Positions 21,834 through 30,707 of a stretch of 32,298 nt of DNA are shown piece after piece. The number at the start of each line of letters is the position of its first letter. Within the stretch, counting starts at the first letter, position 1. The translations under genes and the position numbers were made by a program. The DNA lies in contig DXXK01000033.1 of NCBI GenBank assembly GCA_019416425.1, positions 1 to 32,298 on the forward strand, given 5' to 3'. Below the pieces are notes generated by a model. It was not told where the DNA came from and ran no database searches. It saw only the letters and a program-made list of their open reading frames with translations. This DNA is from Bacteroidales bacterium. Its GTDB lineage: Bacteria; Bacteroidota; Bacteroidia; Bacteroidales; Muribaculaceae.

Positions 21834-24302
21834 TTACTCTTGTTCCAGGAAGTCGGCGGGGGAGCCGTAGGAGGCGTCGGGCTCGCGGAGGGTCAGGAGG
21901 TCGGACATGATCTCGTCGTAACGGGACTGCTGCTCGGGGGAGGGTTTCGGTTTCGGTACCGGGGTCAGCTCGCGGTTGTAGTACCTCATCAGGAAGTGCA
22001 GGTCCTCCCATTCGGCACCGCCCATGGCATCGCGCAGCTCCGTCCAAGTTTTTGGCAATGCCTGGGTGGACGCCAGATAACGCTCCATGCGGCGGCGTAC
22101 GTCAGGCGAGACATGCTTCTCGATGTAACGTCCGAGTTCCTCGTGCGACAGACTCTTGAGAAGATGACTCGCGATGGTGCTTGTCACCAAGCCGCGAGCC
22201 TCGGCAATCTGAGGTACGCTGTAACCCTTGCGGAAGTATTCCATCGTAATCTCCGACGACGGGATCTTAGGAACCTTAGGAGCTTTCTCCTTCTTCGACT
22301 TCTTTTCCTTTGATTTCTTTTCGGAAGCCTCTATCTCGGATTTTTTTGATTCCGGGTCAGGCATGTCGTAAGGTGTAGCAGTGACCTTAGAGGCCGACGT
22401 AGCCGCCTCAATGGGTTTCTTACGCAGATCCTTTGTGGTCTTGGCAGCCTGCGGAGCCCTGGCTTTGCGCTGAGACTTGGGCGTGATGTCGCGCAGCAGG
22501 ACACGGGCCTTCAGGTCAAGGTATGTATCTGTGTCGAAATCATTGATGGCAAATGCATTCAGCAGCATTCGCTTGGTGCCCAACACATCCTCGAACAGGT
22601 CCAGGCGCTCGTTCAGCTTGGCCTTGACCGACTTGTTCTCGCAAGTCCTGATGGCGTTGACCGCCACGCTGACTATGGGAGCCAACTGACCTTGGAAATA
22701 CTTGCACGCCGCCTTGACGCGCTGGCGCAGCACATCCTCCGAACGCGAGCCCTCCATGGCCAGACGCGAATACTGGTTGCGGAAGGTATCGGCCACCTTG
22801 TTGACCTCCGAGCGGGACTTCTCATAGACAGACACCCAGTTCTGGACAGCAGCGGGATACTTGCGCAGGAAATTCTCCTGATACAGGCGCACCACACCCT
22901 CCATGGCCGCGAACATCTGACGGAAATTGAACAGGTCGTCCAGCAGGCTGACCTTGTACTGGCGCTCCAGCAGACCGAGATGCTCCTCGCTGATCTCGTC
23001 GCAGTTGTGCGTGTCCAGGAAGCTGTTGACGGTCTTGTCGTTGATGATGGCATGCTGCGGAATGGGATTGCTCAGCACCATACCCTCCAGCGTCCGGCAG
23101 CGGGACAGCGCCACATAGGTCTGCCCATGCGCGAAGCTGCGCTGTACGTCGATGATGGCCCGGTCGAAGGTGAGTCCCTGGCTCTTGTGGATGGTTACCG
23201 CCCACGCCAGCTTCAGCGGGAACTGGGTGAACGATCCCTCCTTGTGCTCCACGATCTCCTTGGAGGCCGGATTGACGGTGTAGGAGACATTGTCCCACTC
23301 CACGGGCTGCACATGTATCACCTGGCCACCCTCCTGGGGCACCACGGCCACGCCATGCTCCTCGTCGATGGCAACGACTTGGCCTATCATGCCGTTGTAG
23401 TAGGCACGCTCGGCACCGACATCATTCTTGATGAACATGACCTGGGCGCCGACCTTGAGCTTCAGCTCCGCATCGGCAGGGTAGGAAGTCTCCGGGAATC
23501 TGCCCTCGACGTGGCATTGGAACACGAACTCCTCCGATGGAATCTCCCTCAGCTTCTGCTCGTTGATCTTAGCGGCAGCGTCATTGTGGGTTGTGAGCCG
23601 TATATAACCCTTGTTCTCCGGCGGATTGAAATTGGGTATGTAACGCGAGTTCAGCTTGTCCAGGACCGCCCGGTCGGCTCGGTCCTCACGGATGGCGTTC
23701 AGTAACGACAGGAACTCGGAATCCTTCTGGCGGAAAACCTCGTTCAGCTCTACCGTCTCGTAGGGCAGCTGCTGCATGGCCTGTGAGTCGAAGAAGAACA
23801 TCGACTTGTAGCGGCCCTCCAGCAGGCGCCGTTCCTCCTCCTTGATAACCGGAGCCAACTGCTGCAGGTCGCCGATCAGCAGCAGCTGGACGCCGCCGAA
23901 GGGCTTGGTGCGGTCGCGCAGGCGACGTAACACGTCATCGACGGCATCCATCAGGTCGGCGCGTACCATGGACACCTCGTCGATGACCAGCAGGTCCATG
24001 CCGCGGATTATCTTCAGCTTGTCCTTGCTGAAATTGAACTTCTGACGGTTGTGGGCCACCGCGCTGGGGATGAAGGGGCCGAAGTCCAGCTGGAAGAAGC
24101 TGTGCAGAGTCACGCCCCCGGCGTTGATGGCGGCGATTCCCGTGGGAGCGCATACAACCATGCGCTTGCGGGTGGACGCCCGGAGGTCGCGCAGGAAGGT
24201 GGTCTTGCCCGTCCCGGCCTTGCCGGTCAGGAACAGGCTCGTTCCGGTATTCTCAATGATGCGGCGAGCAAGCTCAAGCCTTTCGTTACTCTTGTTTTCC
24301 AC
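21834..24302 (-). CDS. Pif1-like helicase with C-terminal HTH_40-type domain
   Basis: An 822-residue protein with three parts. Residues 1-440 form a Pif1/RecD-type SF1B helicase: Walker A G-K-A-G-T-G-K-T-T (27-35), A-P-T-G-I-A-A-I-N-A-G-G-V-T (52-65), Walker B V-I-D-E-V-S-M (106-112), G-D-L-Q-Q-L-A-P-V near 141, and T-I-H-K-S-Q-G-L-T-F-D plus Y-V-A-L-S-R-C near 370-405. A helical middle follows, then a lysine/glutamate-rich linker just before residue 680. The end (about 682-770) is a helix-turn-helix module resembling the HTH_40 of RecQ/Pif1 proteins (Y-S-V-P-Q-I-A-E-A-R-G-L-V-T-S-T-I-A-S-H-L). It likely unwinds DNA in replication or repair, and the HTH may direct it to structures. It lies 21 bases behind asd. 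Confidence 0.9.
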   Translation of the reverse strand: MENKSNERLELARRIIENTGTSLFLTGKAGTGKTTFLRDLRASTRKRMVVCAPTGIAAINAGGVTLHSFFQLDFGPFIPSAVAHNRQKFNFSKDKLKIIRGMDLLVIDEVSMVRADLMDAVDDVLRRLRDRTKPFGGVQLLLIGDLQQLAPVIKEEERRLLEGRYKSMFFFDSQAMQQLPYETVELNEVFRQKDSEFLSLLNAIREDRADRAVLDKLNSRYIPNFNPPENKGYIRLTTHNDAAAKINEQKLREIPSEEFVFQCHVEGRFPETSYPADAELKLKVGAQVMFIKNDVGAERAYYNGMIGQVVAIDEEHGVAVVPQEGGQVIHVQPVEWDNVSYTVNPASKEIVEHKEGSFTQFPLKLAWAVTIHKSQGLTFDRAIIDVQRSFAHGQTYVALSRCRTLEGMVLSNPIPQHAIINDKTVNSFLDTHNCDEISEEHLGLLERQYKVSLLDDLFNFRQMFAAMEGVVRLYQENFLRKYPAAVQNWVSVYEKSRSEVNKVADTFRNQYSRLAMEGSRSEDVLRQRVKAACKYFQGQLAPIVSVAVNAIRTCENKSVKAKLNERLDLFEDVLGTKRMLLNAFAINDFDTDTYLDLKARVLLRDITPKSQRKARAPQAAKTTKDLRKKPIEAATSASKVTATPYDMPDPESKKSEIEASEKKSKEKKSKKEKAPKVPKIPSSEITMEYFRKGYSVPQIAEARGLVTSTIASHLLKSLSHEELGRYIEKHVSPDVRRRMERYLASTQALPKTWTELRDAMGGAEWEDLHFLMRYYNRELTPVPKPKPSPEQQSRYDEIMSDLLTLREPDASYGSPADFLEQE

Positions 24303-24323
24303 GGGAATGGATATTAAAGATTC

Positions 24324-25334
24324 TTACTTCTTATGTTCCAGCATATACTGGGCGATCTGGACGGCGTTCAGGGCGGCGCCCTTCTTGATCTGGTCGCCGA
24401 CCACCCAGAAACTCAGCCCGTTGGGATTCGCTATGTCCTTGCGCAGACGTCCCACATAGACCGGATCCTGTCCGGCGATGTCCTTGGGCATGGGATAGGC
24501 GGGTGTCTCGGCGCAGCCTAACGGCACGTAGACCAGTCCGGGAGCGTTCTCGAACGCCTTGACGGCCTCCTCCAGGCTGACGGGGCTTTCGGTCTCGACC
24601 CAGATCGCCTCGCTGTGGGCGCGAAGCACCGGCACGCGCACGCATGTGGCCGACACCTCGATGTCGCTGTGCATTATCTTGCGGGTCTCGTTGAACATCT
24701 TCATCTCCTCCTTGGTGTAGCCGTTGTCGGTGAACACGTCGATGTGGGGGATGACGTTGTTGACCAGCTGGTGCTGGAACTTCCTGACGGTGGGCTGCTG
24801 ACCGCAGGCTACCTCGCGGGTCTGCTGCTCCAGCTCGGCCATGCCCATGGCACCGGCGCCGGAGGCCGCCTGGTAGCTGGCCACGTGTACGCGGCGGATG
24901 TGCGACAGGCGGTCGATCGGCTTAAGCGCCACCACCATCTGGATGGTGGTGCAGTTGGGGTTGCCGATGATGTTGCGTGGATGATTGAAGGCATCCTCGC
25001 CGTTGACCTCGGGCACCACCAGAGGCACCTCGGGATCCATGCGGAAGGCCGAGGAGTTGTCGATCATCAGCGTGCCGTGGCGGGTGATGGTCTCGGCGAA
25101 CTCGCGGCTGGTGCCGGCGCCGGCCGAGGTGAAGGCGATGTCCACGCCGCTGAAGTCGGAATCGTGGGTGAGCTGTTCGATTACATATTCACGGCCGCGG
25201 AATGTACGCGAAGTGCCCGCGGAGCGTTCCGAGCCGAACAACCGAAGGTTGTCGACAGGGAAATTCTGCTCGGCGAGCACACGCAGGAATTCCGCACCGA
25301 CGGCGCCGCTGGCGCCGACTATTGCGATATTCAT
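24324..25334 (-). CDS. asd: Aspartate-semialdehyde dehydrogenase
   Basis: Reduces aspartyl phosphate to aspartate semialdehyde, the branch point to lysine/diaminopimelate, threonine and methionine. The start at 25334 gives the classical N-terminus with the NADP-binding G-A-S-G-A-V-G at 7-13; longer frames upstream lack family similarity and enter fabD. At 336 residues it is of normal length. Active-site Cys128 lies in G-N-P-N-C-T-T, and the base His240 in V-R-V-P-V-L-R-A-H. It is 34 bases behind fabD and 21 bases before the helicase gene, so all three are probably one transcript. Confidence 0.95.
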   Translation of the reverse strand: MNIAIVGASGAVGAEFLRVLAEQNFPVDNLRLFGSERSAGTSRTFRGREYVIEQLTHDSDFSGVDIAFTSAGAGTSREFAETITRHGTLMIDNSSAFRMDPEVPLVVPEVNGEDAFNHPRNIIGNPNCTTIQMVVALKPIDRLSHIRRVHVASYQAASGAGAMGMAELEQQTREVACGQQPTVRKFQHQLVNNVIPHIDVFTDNGYTKEEMKMFNETRKIMHSDIEVSATCVRVPVLRAHSEAIWVETESPVSLEEAVKAFENAPGLVYVPLGCAETPAYPMPKDIAGQDPVYVGRLRKDIANPNGLSFWVVGDQIKKGAALNAVQIAQYMLEHKK

Positions 25335-25368
25335 GTCAGTTTCAATATTAATGCCTTGCGGCCGGGCT

Positions 25369-26247
25369 TTACTGCAGGCCGCTAACGGCAACGTCCTTGT
25401 TGATTTTGGAAACCAGACCCTGGAGCACCTTGCCCGGGCCCAGCTCGATGAACTCGTCGGCGCCGTCGGCGATCATAGCCTGCACATCCTGTGTCCAGCG
25501 CACGGGAGCGGTGAGCTGCTTGATCAGGTTCTCCTTGATCTCGGCGGGGTCGGTATGGGGTTTGGCGTCAACGTTCTGGTAAACGGGGCATACGGGAGTG
25601 TTGAACTCGGCAGCGGCGATGGCCTCGGCCAGTTCGGCACGTGCAGGCTCCATCAGGGGGCTGTGGAATGCGCCGCCCACCTTGAGGCGCAAGGCGCGCT
25701 TGGCACCGGCGGCCTTCATCTTCTCGCAGGCGGTGTCAACGGCCTCGACGGTACCGGAGATCACCACCTGGCCGGGGCAGTTGTAGTTGGCGGGAGCGAC
25801 CACACCGTCAATCTCGGCGCAGAGTTCCTCGACCTTCTCGTCGGGCAGAGCCAGTACGGCGGCCATTGTCGAGGGCTGTGCCTCGCAGGCCTTCTGCATG
25901 GCGTGGGCGCGCTTGGAAACCAGGCGCAGACCCTCCTCGAAGCTCAGGGCTCCGGCGGCAACCAGTGCCGAGAACTCGCCCAGGCTGTGGCCGGCCACCA
26001 TCGACGGCTTGAAGTCATCGCCAAGGCTCTTGGCCAGCAGTACGCTGTGCAGGAATATCGCAGGCTGGGTCACCTTGGTCTGCTTCAGGTCCTCCTCCGT
26101 TCCCTCGAACATCAGGTCCGTGATGCGGAAACCCAGAATCTCGTTAGCTTTCTCAAACAGGTCGTGGGCCTCCTGGTTGTTGTCGTACAGGTCTTTGCCC
26201 ATGCCTACGAATTGGGCACCCTGGCCCGGAAATACATAAGCTTTCAT
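25369..26247 (-). CDS. fabD: Malonyl-CoA:ACP transacylase
   Basis: Transfers malonyl groups from CoA to ACP, supplying chain-extension units for fatty-acid synthesis. The 292-residue length fits FabD. The opening Y-V-F-P-G-Q-G-A-Q-F-V-G-M-G is the family N-terminus. The nucleophile Ser88 sits in G-H-S-L-G-E-F, and His195 in G-G-A-F-H-S-P-L-M completes the dyad. It lacks other fab genes beside it, and is first in a run with asd and the Pif1-like helicase gene. Its promoter lies 26 bases upstream. Confidence 0.96.
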   Translation of the reverse strand: MKAYVFPGQGAQFVGMGKDLYDNNQEAHDLFEKANEILGFRITDLMFEGTEEDLKQTKVTQPAIFLHSVLLAKSLGDDFKPSMVAGHSLGEFSALVAAGALSFEEGLRLVSKRAHAMQKACEAQPSTMAAVLALPDEKVEELCAEIDGVVAPANYNCPGQVVISGTVEAVDTACEKMKAAGAKRALRLKVGGAFHSPLMEPARAELAEAIAAAEFNTPVCPVYQNVDAKPHTDPAEIKENLIKQLTAPVRWTQDVQAMIADGADEFIELGPGKVLQGLVSKINKDVAVSGLQ

Positions 26248-26272
26248 CTATATATCACTATATTTTGCGATG

Positions 26273-26304
26273 CAAAATTAGTCAATAATTTTCAATTACG
26301 GAAA
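26273..26304 (-). promoter_or_regulatory. Promoter of fabD
   Basis: On the minus strand TTTC (26301-26304), a 20-base spacer, and TAATTTTG (26273-26280). The -7 and the following CATCG are the same as before the 38-residue gene at 2933-2940. Confidence 0.6.
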
Positions 26305-26345
26305 TTTTTCGTTAAATAGCCTATTCCGCCTTGTCGATATGACGC

Positions 26346-28325
26346 TTAGACCAGCTTCTTGGCGCGGCGGGAATCGGTGTAGAGGTAGGCTATCAGCAGC
26401 ACGTAGGCAACGACGCCGAGTATCTGTGTTGTGGACTCGTCCAGGGGATTCTGGTACTCGAAGCCGCAGAATCGGGTAATGGCGGCGAATACGCCGAACA
26501 GGGCGCCGCCGGCGATCAGACCGGAGGAGAGGAGCGTGCCGCGTTCGTGCCGTGCCTTGGCCAGATCCTTGTCCTTGCTGCTGTGCTGTACGAAGTAGGC
26601 CACGGCGCCACCCACCAGCATCGGGGTGTTGAGCGACAGGGGAATGAACATACCGAGGCAGAAGGCCAGTGCGGGAACACCCAGCCAGTTCAGGATCAGA
26701 GCCAGGATTGCGCCGACCATGTAGAGTATCCAGGGAGTGTCGCCGCCCATCATCAGGGGCTCGATCACGCCGGCCATTGCGTTGGCCTGCGGTGCCACCA
26801 GGGCGTTGTCGCCTGTAAAGCCGTATACCTTGTTCAGGATGATGATGACGCCTCCGACTGTCGCGGCCGATACGAGTGTGCCGAGGAATTTCCAGCTTTC
26901 CTGCTTCTTGGGCGTGGATCCGAGCCAGTATCCGATCTTGAGGTCGGTTACGAAGCCGCCGGCCATGGAGAGGGCTGTGCAGACAACGCCGCCGATCACC
27001 ATGGATGCTACGATGCCACTGGTGCCTTTAAGGCCGATTGCCACGAAGATGGCGGATGCGATGATCAGTGTCATCAGGGTCATGCCCGACACGGGGTTGG
27101 AGCCTACGATTGCGATGGCGTTGGCAGCCACTGTGGTGAACAGGAAGGCGATGACTGTCACAACGATCCAGGCGATCAGGGCCTGCCAGAAGGTGTGAAT
27201 CACGCCGAACCAGAAGAAGAGCATAACGGCCACCAGTGCGAGGGCGATGAAGAAGACTATCTTCTTCATGGAGATGTCGGTCTGCCAGCGTACGGGCTTC
27301 TCGGCTGTCTGTTTGCCGCGCATCTCGCGGCCTGCGAGCGACACGGCGTTGACGATGATGCCCCAGGACTTGATGATGCCGATCACGCCGGCCATGGCGA
27401 TGCCGCCGATGCCGATCATGCGGGCGTAGTTCTTGAAGATCAGGTCGGGAGCCATGGCCTGGAACTCAGGCGCGCCGTATGTGCCCATCAGCGGGATGAT
27501 GATCCACCATACAAAGATGGAGCCGGCGAAGATGACGAAGGCATATTTGAGGCCAACGATGTATCCGAGTCCGAGCAACGCGGCGCCGGTGTTGCAGCTG
27601 AACACCAACTTGGTCTTCTCGGCGATGGTCTGGCCCAACTGGCTGCATGTGCTGGTGATGGTCTCGGCCCACCAGCCGAATGTGGCGACGATGTAGTCGT
27701 AGATACCGCCGATCAGCGAGGCTACGATCAGTGTCTTGGCCTGGCTGTTGTCACCGCTGGCTGATGCTGCCTGGCCGGACACGATCACCTGAGTGGTGGC
27801 CGTTGCCTCGGGGAAGGGGTACTTGCCGTGCATGTCCTTGACGAAGTACTTGCGGAAGGGGATGAAGAACAGGATTCCGAGAATACCGCCGAGCAGGGAT
27901 GAGAGGAAGATCTGGTAGAAGTCCACCACGATGTCGGGGTAGGTGTCCTGGAGGATGTAGAGCGCGGGGAGCGTGAAGATGGCACCGGCCACGATCACAC
28001 CGGAGCATGATCCGATGCTCTGGATTATGACGTTCTGGCCCAGGGCGTTTTTCTTTTTCAAAGCGGAGCTGAGGCCCACGGCGATGATTGCGATGGGGAT
28101 GGCGGCCTCGAAGACCTGGCCGACCTTAAGGCCCAGATAGGCTGCGGCGGCGCTGAAGATTATGGCCATCAGCAGACCCATTCCAACGGAATAGACGGTG
28201 ACCTCCTGCTGTTCGTGCGCCGGTTTCATTACGGGCACGTACTCCTCGTCGGCACCAAGTTCCCGAAACGCGTTCTCCGGCAGACCGGTCTCGGTGGTGT
28301 AAACGTTCTCGTCGTCTTGTTTCAT
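26346..28325 (-). CDS. OPT family oligopeptide transporter
   Basis: A 659-residue polytopic inner-membrane protein with about 14-16 hydrophobic segments. The N-terminus is soluble and acidic up to about residue 40, then V-T-V-Y-S-V-G-M-G-L-L-M-A-I-I-F begins the first helix. Family-type stretches are A-A-A-Y-L-G-L-K-V-G-Q near 62-72, the F-P-E-A-T-A-T-T near 172-179, and the N-P-V-S-G-M-T near 414-420. Bacterial OPT proteins take up small peptides or metal chelates by proton symport; the substrate is not shown. It is transcribed alone from a consensus promoter. A role alongside the S9 peptidase upstream in peptide use is possible but only inference. Confidence 0.92.
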   Translation of the reverse strand: MKQDDENVYTTETGLPENAFRELGADEEYVPVMKPAHEQQEVTVYSVGMGLLMAIIFSAAAAYLGLKVGQVFEAAIPIAIIAVGLSSALKKKNALGQNVIIQSIGSCSGVIVAGAIFTLPALYILQDTYPDIVVDFYQIFLSSLLGGILGILFFIPFRKYFVKDMHGKYPFPEATATTQVIVSGQAASASGDNSQAKTLIVASLIGGIYDYIVATFGWWAETITSTCSQLGQTIAEKTKLVFSCNTGAALLGLGYIVGLKYAFVIFAGSIFVWWIIIPLMGTYGAPEFQAMAPDLIFKNYARMIGIGGIAMAGVIGIIKSWGIIVNAVSLAGREMRGKQTAEKPVRWQTDISMKKIVFFIALALVAVMLFFWFGVIHTFWQALIAWIVVTVIAFLFTTVAANAIAIVGSNPVSGMTLMTLIIASAIFVAIGLKGTSGIVASMVIGGVVCTALSMAGGFVTDLKIGYWLGSTPKKQESWKFLGTLVSAATVGGVIIILNKVYGFTGDNALVAPQANAMAGVIEPLMMGGDTPWILYMVGAILALILNWLGVPALAFCLGMFIPLSLNTPMLVGGAVAYFVQHSSKDKDLAKARHERGTLLSSGLIAGGALFGVFAAITRFCGFEYQNPLDESTTQILGVVAYVLLIAYLYTDSRRAKKLV

Positions 28326-28380
28326 AATATGTCGTTATATGTGTTGTTTCAACTCATGCTTATTGCTTACTTATAAAAAA

Positions 28381-28412
28381 CAAAGTTACGAAAAATTTCC
28401 CCAACTCACAAA
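28381..28412 (-). promoter_or_regulatory. Promoter of the OPT transporter gene
   Basis: On the minus strand TTTG (28409-28412), a 20-base spacer and TAACTTTG (28381-28388), both exact. The predicted leader is about 50 bases. Confidence 0.75.
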
Positions 28413-28461
28413 TACAAACTCCAAGAGCCGCCGTGCCGGAGTGGAAGTCGGCATGAATAAT

Positions 28462-28492
28462 TTTGATATTCAGTGTCTTTTTTGTAAATTAG
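28462..28492 (+). promoter_or_regulatory. Promoter of the AAA-ATPase-like gene
   Basis: TTTG at 28462-28465, a 19-base spacer, and TAAATTAG at 28485-28492 (two bases from the ideal TAnnTTTG). It lies 28 bases before the ATG. Confidence 0.5.
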
Positions 28493-28519
28493 CGGCTGGA
28501 AACCAAGTAGAAGGCAGAA

Positions 28520-30082
28520 ATGGCAAATCTTTATCCCATAGGCATACAGAACTTCGCGACACTTCGCGAGGAAGGCTATACATATGTTGACAAGACAGGC
28601 TTTATTGAAAAGCTTGTCAGCAGTGGTAAATATTATTTCCTGAGCAGGCCACGCCGTTTCGGCAAGTCCCTGCTGTTGTCTACTATCGAGGCGTTCTATC
28701 TGGGTCGCAAGGATCTGTTCGAGGGTCTTGCCATTAGCCGTATGGAGCATGATTGGCAGACACATCCTGTGTTGCACATGGCTCTGAATGCCTGGGAATA
28801 TAAGGATTCCGACAGCCTGTCTCAGAAACTGAGCTATGACTTTGAACGCTGGGAGCAGCTCTATGGCATGGAGAAACAATCCGCCGCTCATTCCGAGCGT
28901 TTCCGCTACATAATCGAACAGGCCTATGCCAGGACGGGACGGAGGGTGGTGATCCTCATAGACGAATACGACAAGCCATTGATTGATACCGCTGACAATC
29001 TGAGCCTGCAGGACTCCTACCGTTCATTGTTGAAGTCGGTGTATGGAAATCTCAAGAACTGCGACCAGTACATCGAGTTTGCCATGCTAACCGGAGTGTC
29101 GCGCTTCGGCAAACTGAGTATCTTCAGCGATCTAAACAATCTTAACGATATATCGCTTTCTGAAGAATACAGTGCAATCTGCGGCATGACGGTCGAGGAA
29201 ATCAGGTCGAATTTCAGCGAGGGTGTCCATGAGCTTGCAGAAAAGAATGGTATCTCGGACGAACAGGCTTATGCACTGTTGAAGGAGAACTACGACGGCT
29301 ACCATTTCTCGCCTGTCTCGCCCGACATGTATAATCCCTTCAGCCTGCTCAAGGCTCTTTATGAGCGCAACATAGGCTCCTACTGGTTCTCGACCGGCAC
29401 ACCGACTTTTCTTGCCAACATGATACGCCGTATGGAGATTGATCTGCGCGACCTTGAGAACACGGAAGAGGAAATAGACAGCCTGATGGATGCATCGTTC
29501 GACCTGAGCAATGCCGTTCCGATAATGTATCAGAGCGGTTACCTCACTATCAATAATTACAACCCTCGATTCAGGACTGTTATTCTGGATTATCCGAACC
29601 GTGAGGTTGAGCGAGGGTTCCTTAATGGTCTGATGAAGATCTTTACCGCAAGCAAGAGCGGCCGGAGCGAGTTCGAGGTGGGCCGGTTCGTGCGTGATGT
29701 TGAGGCGGGACGTGTCGATGACTTCATGACACGTTTGCAGTCTCTGTTCAGCGGCTATCATTACGACCAGATTGACCTGGGCAACCTGGAGCTGCACTTC
29801 CGCAACGTGATCTACTTGGTGATGAAGCTGATGGGGGTCTACACCGAGGCGGAGATGCGGACAGCCGCCGGCCGCATCGACCTGGTGGTAAAGACGCCGG
29901 AGTTCCTGTATCTGTTTGAGTTCAAGATCAACAGAAGCGCACAGGACGCCATGGACCAGATCAACGACCGCGACTATCTTCTGCCGTTCCGTGCCGACGG
30001 ACGCGAGATTGTGAAGGTCGGCGCCAATTTCGACGACGCTATGCGCAGCATTTCCTCCTGGCTGGTAGAGAAAGACAGATAG
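28520..30082 (+). CDS. AAA-ATPase-like protein with C-terminal PD-(D/E)XK nuclease-like domain
   Basis: A 520-residue protein of the AAA-ATPase-like (PF09820-type) plus PDDEXK_9 (PF08011-type) family, very abundant and multi-copy in Bacteroidales. The N-terminal P-I-G-I-Q-N-F and Y-V-D-K-T are signatures. The P-loop is the family variant S-R-P-R-R-F-G-K-S (Lys49, Ser50), lacking the usual leading glycine. Walker B is V-V-I-L-I-D-E-Y-D (Asp148, Glu149). The C-terminal domain keeps the nuclease core G-R-I-D-L-V (Asp454) and L-F-E-F-K (Glu467, Lys469). No substrate is established for the family; roles in mobile-element or defence biology are speculative. It is a lone gene with its own promoter, followed by 600 bases without a recognisable gene. 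Confidence 0.88.
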   Translation: MANLYPIGIQNFATLREEGYTYVDKTGFIEKLVSSGKYYFLSRPRRFGKSLLLSTIEAFYLGRKDLFEGLAISRMEHDWQTHPVLHMALNAWEYKDSDSLSQKLSYDFERWEQLYGMEKQSAAHSERFRYIIEQAYARTGRRVVILIDEYDKPLIDTADNLSLQDSYRSLLKSVYGNLKNCDQYIEFAMLTGVSRFGKLSIFSDLNNLNDISLSEEYSAICGMTVEEIRSNFSEGVHELAEKNGISDEQAYALLKENYDGYHFSPVSPDMYNPFSLLKALYERNIGSYWFSTGTPTFLANMIRRMEIDLRDLENTEEEIDSLMDASFDLSNAVPIMYQSGYLTINNYNPRFRTVILDYPNREVERGFLNGLMKIFTASKSGRSEFEVGRFVRDVEAGRVDDFMTRLQSLFSGYHYDQIDLGNLELHFRNVIYLVMKLMGVYTEAEMRTAAGRIDLVVKTPEFLYLFEFKINRSAQDAMDQINDRDYLLPFRADGREIVKVGANFDDAMRSISSWLVEKDR

Positions 30083-30649
30083 ACTGCGGAGCCTATGGAT
30101 TCTCAGGTCCTCTGTCCAGATCAACGCGCAATGCTCGGCGTACTCTGCGCATTGACCAAATTCGGAATTGTCAAATAAGTAAGTGACCAGCTTATATCGA
30201 TTGCGCAAGCGCATGGGCACGGATAGAAAGCTGAGAATGCCTGCCGAGCGTATCCATTATCCGACCCGAAGGCCCAATGCTTCGTCTTAAGGAAGACAAC
30301 TTCCTAACATGCAGGGTACTTTAATTCCCTCAAGCATTCCGGAAAATGGAAATTGGTAAAATAAGGCAATGGGAAGGATGAAAAATGGGTATAATGAGGA
30401 AGTTTTTTGATGGTGGAACGTCTTGGCAACTTTGCGGTGAATCAACATACGTAGTGGACATCTGAATGGCTTGGCAGTTCCGACGTCGTCCATAAGTTTT
30501 AGGACGACCAGAGAACCAAAGATCCAGAGCGACCAGGGGCTACGTTGTATGGATGTTTACTGTGTAGCCTCTAGTTCCGAGGGACTATAGTCTTAAATGT
30601 TGATTCATGGTGAGCCTGAGTGGATGTCATTTCCAGAAATGAATATTAT
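30083..30649. other. Long intergenic stretch, no gene recognised
   Basis: No frame here shows the codon bias of the neighbours, and the short open frames on either strand have no recognisable domain. Visible are weak inverted repeats (CAATGC/GCATTG at 30129-30154) and a better one, GTCGTCC (30485-30491) with GGACGAC (30502-30508). The words TTATCCGACCCG at 30258-30268 recur from the region after the first gene (about 341-351). It may be decayed mobile or gene remnants. Confidence 0.45.
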
Positions 30650-30681
30650 TTTGGAAAAGTTGATTATAAAATGTATATTTG
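30650..30681 (+). promoter_or_regulatory. Promoter of the frameshifted tail gene
   Basis: TTTG at 30650-30653, a 20-base spacer and TATATTTG at 30674-30681, both exact. Transcription would begin near 30688, which rules out starts upstream and supports ATG 30708. Confidence 0.75.
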
Positions 30682-30707
30682 CGGTTGAAAACCAAAGCGA
30701 TGCGAAT

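Noticed and set aside
26547..27764. A 405-codon plus-strand frame opposite the OPT transporter gene
   Set aside because: The product is rich in H, D, G and C without any domain, as expected from the antisense of a membrane protein gene.
29132..30220. A 362-codon minus-strand frame across the ATPase-like gene
   Set aside because: Most of it is antisense of a clear gene; the first 40 codons extend into the gap but match nothing I know.
30597..30707. Longer start for the tail gene at 30597
   Set aside because: The consensus promoter at 30650-30681 lies inside that extension, and the signal peptide begins only after ATG 30708.
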